Shown: piece after piece, positions 34,012 to 35,875 of the stretch
How the letters are laid out: the number at the start of each line of letters is the position of its first letter
Position numbering within the stretch: position 1 is the first letter of the stretch
DNA from: Spirochaetales bacterium
GTDB taxonomy: Bacteria; Spirochaetota; Spirochaetia; SZUA-6; JAFGRV01
Assembly: GCA_016928415.1 (NCBI GenBank)
Contig: JAFGKU010000026.1
Coordinates: 1-35,875, forward strand
Length of the DNA stretch: 35,875 nucleotides
Direction of reading: 5' to 3'
Notes under the pieces: model-generated
Database searches by the model: none
Seen by the model: the letters and a program-made list of their open reading frames with translations, nothing else
Told to the model about the DNA's origin: nothing
Made by a program: the position numbers and the translations under genes

Positions 34012-35005
34012 TCGTTGGTGGGAGAGAATTGAACCTCCCCGTCATCCCCTCCATTGAAATGACCTCAATTTTATCAGTCAGGGAATAATCTTTATCTCCC
34101 GGATAACAGATAAACAATTTCTCAAGTGAGAGTGTCGCTATGGCACTGTGCATCGATTTGGTTGTGGACGGTGCGTCCGCCGCCTTGAATTCAAATCCGT
34201 ACCTTTTGCCGTTTCTCATGATCAGGAGGTCCAGTTCAGCGCCGTTCCGGGTTCCCCAGAAATAAAAATCATCGGGCCTGATTATAGATAACACCTGTTC
34301 AAGGGCAAATCCCTCCCAGGAGGCACCGTATTTGGGATGACCCAACAGGGCGTCCCTGTTATTTATTTGCAGAAGGGCGTGCAGCAGGCCGCTGTCCCGT
34401 ATGTAAATCTTTGGTGATTTTATCTGCCGTTTTTTTATGTTTTCAAACCATGGTGCAATCTGCCTGACCACGAATGTTCCGCAGAGCAGTTCAAGGTAGC
34501 GGCGGGCCGTGTTTTCAGCCGTGCCGAGGGACCGTGCGGACTCGGCAATGTTTAAGACCTGGCCGTGAGAATGCGCCACCATGGTCCAGAATCTTCTGAG
34601 TGTAGCGGATGGAATCGAGATACCGAGTTGGGGGATATCGCGTTCCAGGAATGTCCTGATAAAATCATTGCGCCAGCGAAGACTCAACTCCGTGTTTTCG
34701 GCAAGAAAAGACCTTGGGAATCCGCCGTTCATCCAAAGACGATGCATTTTTCCCGGACCTGTTTCAGTGATGTTGAAGCCGCCCAACTCGATAAAACCAA
34801 TCCTGCCTGCCAGGGATTCGGAAACGGATTTTATAATACGCGGTGAGGCGCTTCCCAGGATGAGAAACCGGCTTGGGAACTCCTGCCGGTCCCACAGGAT
34901 GCGAAGGATGGGAAACATCTCCGGTTTGCGTTGGATTTCATCTATATAATCCATGTAAATCTGCAAGTCAATAGCAGATTTACATGGATAATTATTAAAA
35001 TCCAA
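34001..35005 (-). pseudogene. 5'-truncated DUF4143-type ATPase
   Basis: The frame carries the C-terminal part of an AAA_14/DUF4143 ATPase: YIDEIQRKPEMFPILRIL (Walker B and after), RFLILGSASPR, ESLAGRIGFIELGGF, GGFPRSFLA, the DUF4143 helical domain, and the C-terminal E-x-K nuclease-like strand (AELDLLIMRNGKRYGFEFKA). The Walker A region, normally about 80 residues further upstream, is missing. Upstream of YIDEIQ the sequence turns into an A/T-rich stretch with a perfect 16-base inverted repeat at the junction. The only start is TTG at 35005. It is most likely a broken relic that can no longer bind ATP. Confidence 0.65.
34949..34989. repeat. Perfect 16-base inverted repeat at the ATPase truncation point
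   Basis: ATCCATGTAAATCTGC (34949-34964) and GCAGATTTACATGGAT (34974-34989) around a 9-base loop. The left arm runs into the ATPase reading frame just before YIDEIQ. It may have arisen by templated repair at a deletion breakpoint or be the end of a lost element. Confidence 0.8.
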
Positions 35006-35123
35006 TTATTTTCTACTATAGTTAGCTGCTTTGAATTAGTTATCTGTACAAATTTCAAGTATAAAATCAAAATTGTACAAATGCTTAAATCATTCGGCAA
35101 CTTCGTCTTACCACGCACAGGAC

Positions 35124-35174
35124 AAGGATCGCAATAGCGATCCTTCAAGGTCTTCTTCGGCGGTTAAAATCGCC
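35124..35174. repeat. Two adjacent hairpins upstream of the DUF1349 gene
   Basis: AAGGATCGC (35124-35132) and GCGATCCTT (35137-35145) form a perfect 9-base stem with an AATA loop. A second, weaker hairpin GGCGG...TCGCC lies at 35159-35174. No T-run follows the first, so it does not look like a terminator. The rest of the 35006-35240 gap holds no gene. Confidence 0.55.
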
Positions 35175-35240
35175 ATCCCCTCAACAACCCTTTTGACAGT
35201 TCTCATTAAGCAGTGTATCCTTTATAGCAAGGAGCCTCCC

Positions 35241-35822
35241 ATGATCACTGATGCCAACCAAATCGACTCGGCCTATTTCTGGCTCAATGAACCGTCATTT
35301 GTGATTAAAGAAAAAACCTTAAAAATTACCACATCACCGCAAACGGATTTCTGGCAGCGTACGCATTACGGGTTCGAACGGGACAACGGGCACTGCTTAT
35401 TGACAAAAGTGGGTTACGATTTCTCCCTTTCGGTAAAAACACGGTTTACAGCCAAAACCCAGTACGACCAATGCGGCCTGATCGTGAGGATCGATGCGGA
35501 AAACTGGATCAAGACCTCCACCGAGTACGAAACGGCTGGCCATTCCCGCCTGGGCTCCGTGGTCACAAACCTGGGATATTCTGATTGGGCCATGATTGAC
35601 ATCAATACTCCTATTACTGAAATGTGGTACAGGATCCAAAAAAACAGAAACGATTACTTGATTGAATATTCATATGACGGGTCTGCATGGAAGCAACTCC
35701 GTATAACACACCTGCACAGGGAATACGATAAACTTGATGCCGGCATCTACGCATGCAGCCCGATGGACGGGTCATTTGATTGTGAGTTCAGCGATTACGG
35801 GTTGACAAAAAGCAGCTGGTAA
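35241..35822 (+). CDS. DUF1349 concanavalin-like protein
   Basis: A 193-residue cytoplasmic protein that spans the DUF1349 (YpiP/regulation-of-enolase-like) jelly-roll domain: PQTDFWQRTHYG, FSLSVKTRF, YDQCGLIVRID, WIKTSTEYE, SRLGSVVTNLGYSDWA, WYRIQKNRNDYLIEYSYDG and IYACSPMDGSFDCEFSDY. Such proteins are thought to bind carbohydrate-like ligands; the exact role is unknown. AAGGAG 6 bases before the ATG at 35241 fixes the start. The remaining 53 bases of the window contain no recognisable feature. Confidence 0.85.
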   Translation: MITDANQIDSAYFWLNEPSFVIKEKTLKITTSPQTDFWQRTHYGFERDNGHCLLTKVGYDFSLSVKTRFTAKTQYDQCGLIVRIDAENWIKTSTEYETAGHSRLGSVVTNLGYSDWAMIDINTPITEMWYRIQKNRNDYLIEYSYDGSAWKQLRITHLHREYDKLDAGIYACSPMDGSFDCEFSDYGLTKSSW

Positions 35823-35875
35823 AGTTCACGGGCTATTATTTATTTTTTAATGGCTTATTCAACCCGTCAATCACA

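Noticed and set aside
1-35875. CRISPR, prophage, IS, tRNA or rRNA
   Set aside because: No repeat-spacer pattern, transposase, phage gene, or tRNA/rRNA-like sequence was seen.

Overview
The window looks like the chromosome of a free-living or host-associated spirochaete (Spirochaetota, Treponema/Spirochaeta-like). This is inferred, not proven. The supporting signs are several lipoproteins with lax lipoboxes, LacI-type sugar-binding domains fused to c-di-GMP enzymes, a PocR/AraC regulator, an HU-like fusion protein, a spirochaete-style AroA, GGAG-type ribosome sites and frequent non-ATG starts. Base composition is moderate and even. I saw no phage, insertion sequence, CRISPR array, tRNA or rRNA.

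Layout: (1) 17-2811 is a complete Ni/Co ECF transporter cassette, cbiM-cbiQ-cbiO. (2) 2824-5121 (-) is a LacI-type sensor fused to a diguanylate cyclase. (3) 5214-7066 holds short dispersed repeats around a CDP-alcohol phosphatidyltransferase and a PHP phosphoesterase. (4) 7106-10910 is a probable operon of a four-unit DUF350-like membrane protein, a secreted transglutaminase-like protein and a metallophosphoesterase lipoprotein. (5) 10935-13853 carries aroA, an AAA ATPase and an HU-like fusion protein. (6) 13943-18056 is a LacI-type sensor fused to an HD-GYP phosphodiesterase, divergent from a GH5-CBM6 glycanase lipoprotein. (7) 18157-19263 has a membrane protein with a glycine pentad repeat and a small zinc ribbon. 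(8) 19439-21897 is a GH13 alpha-amylase with a promoter-embedded operator, divergent from a PocR-AraC regulator, followed by rsmI. (9) 22622-25848 (-) encodes a membrane protein, a glycoside-hydrolase-like lipoprotein and a secreted beta-rich protein. (10) 26061-30628 is an operon of glycolipid glycosyltransferase, THUMP-type methyltransferase, tyrS and an orphan FkbH. (11) 30682-35822 is an envelope region (beta-rich envelope protein, von Willebrand lipoprotein, small lipoprotein), then a 5'-truncated DUF4143 ATPase and a DUF1349 protein.

The main theme is carbohydrate sensing and use. Two paralogous sensors of nearly equal length (765 and 763 aa) share the same sugar-binding front half and linker but end in opposite c-di-GMP enzymes: GGDEF makes it, HD-GYP breaks it down. 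Neither has a DNA-binding domain. A 13-base motif occurs just upstream of both genes. The HD-GYP sensor is divergent from a secreted glycanase, so products of that enzyme could feed the sensor. This paired system is the best candidate for something little described here.
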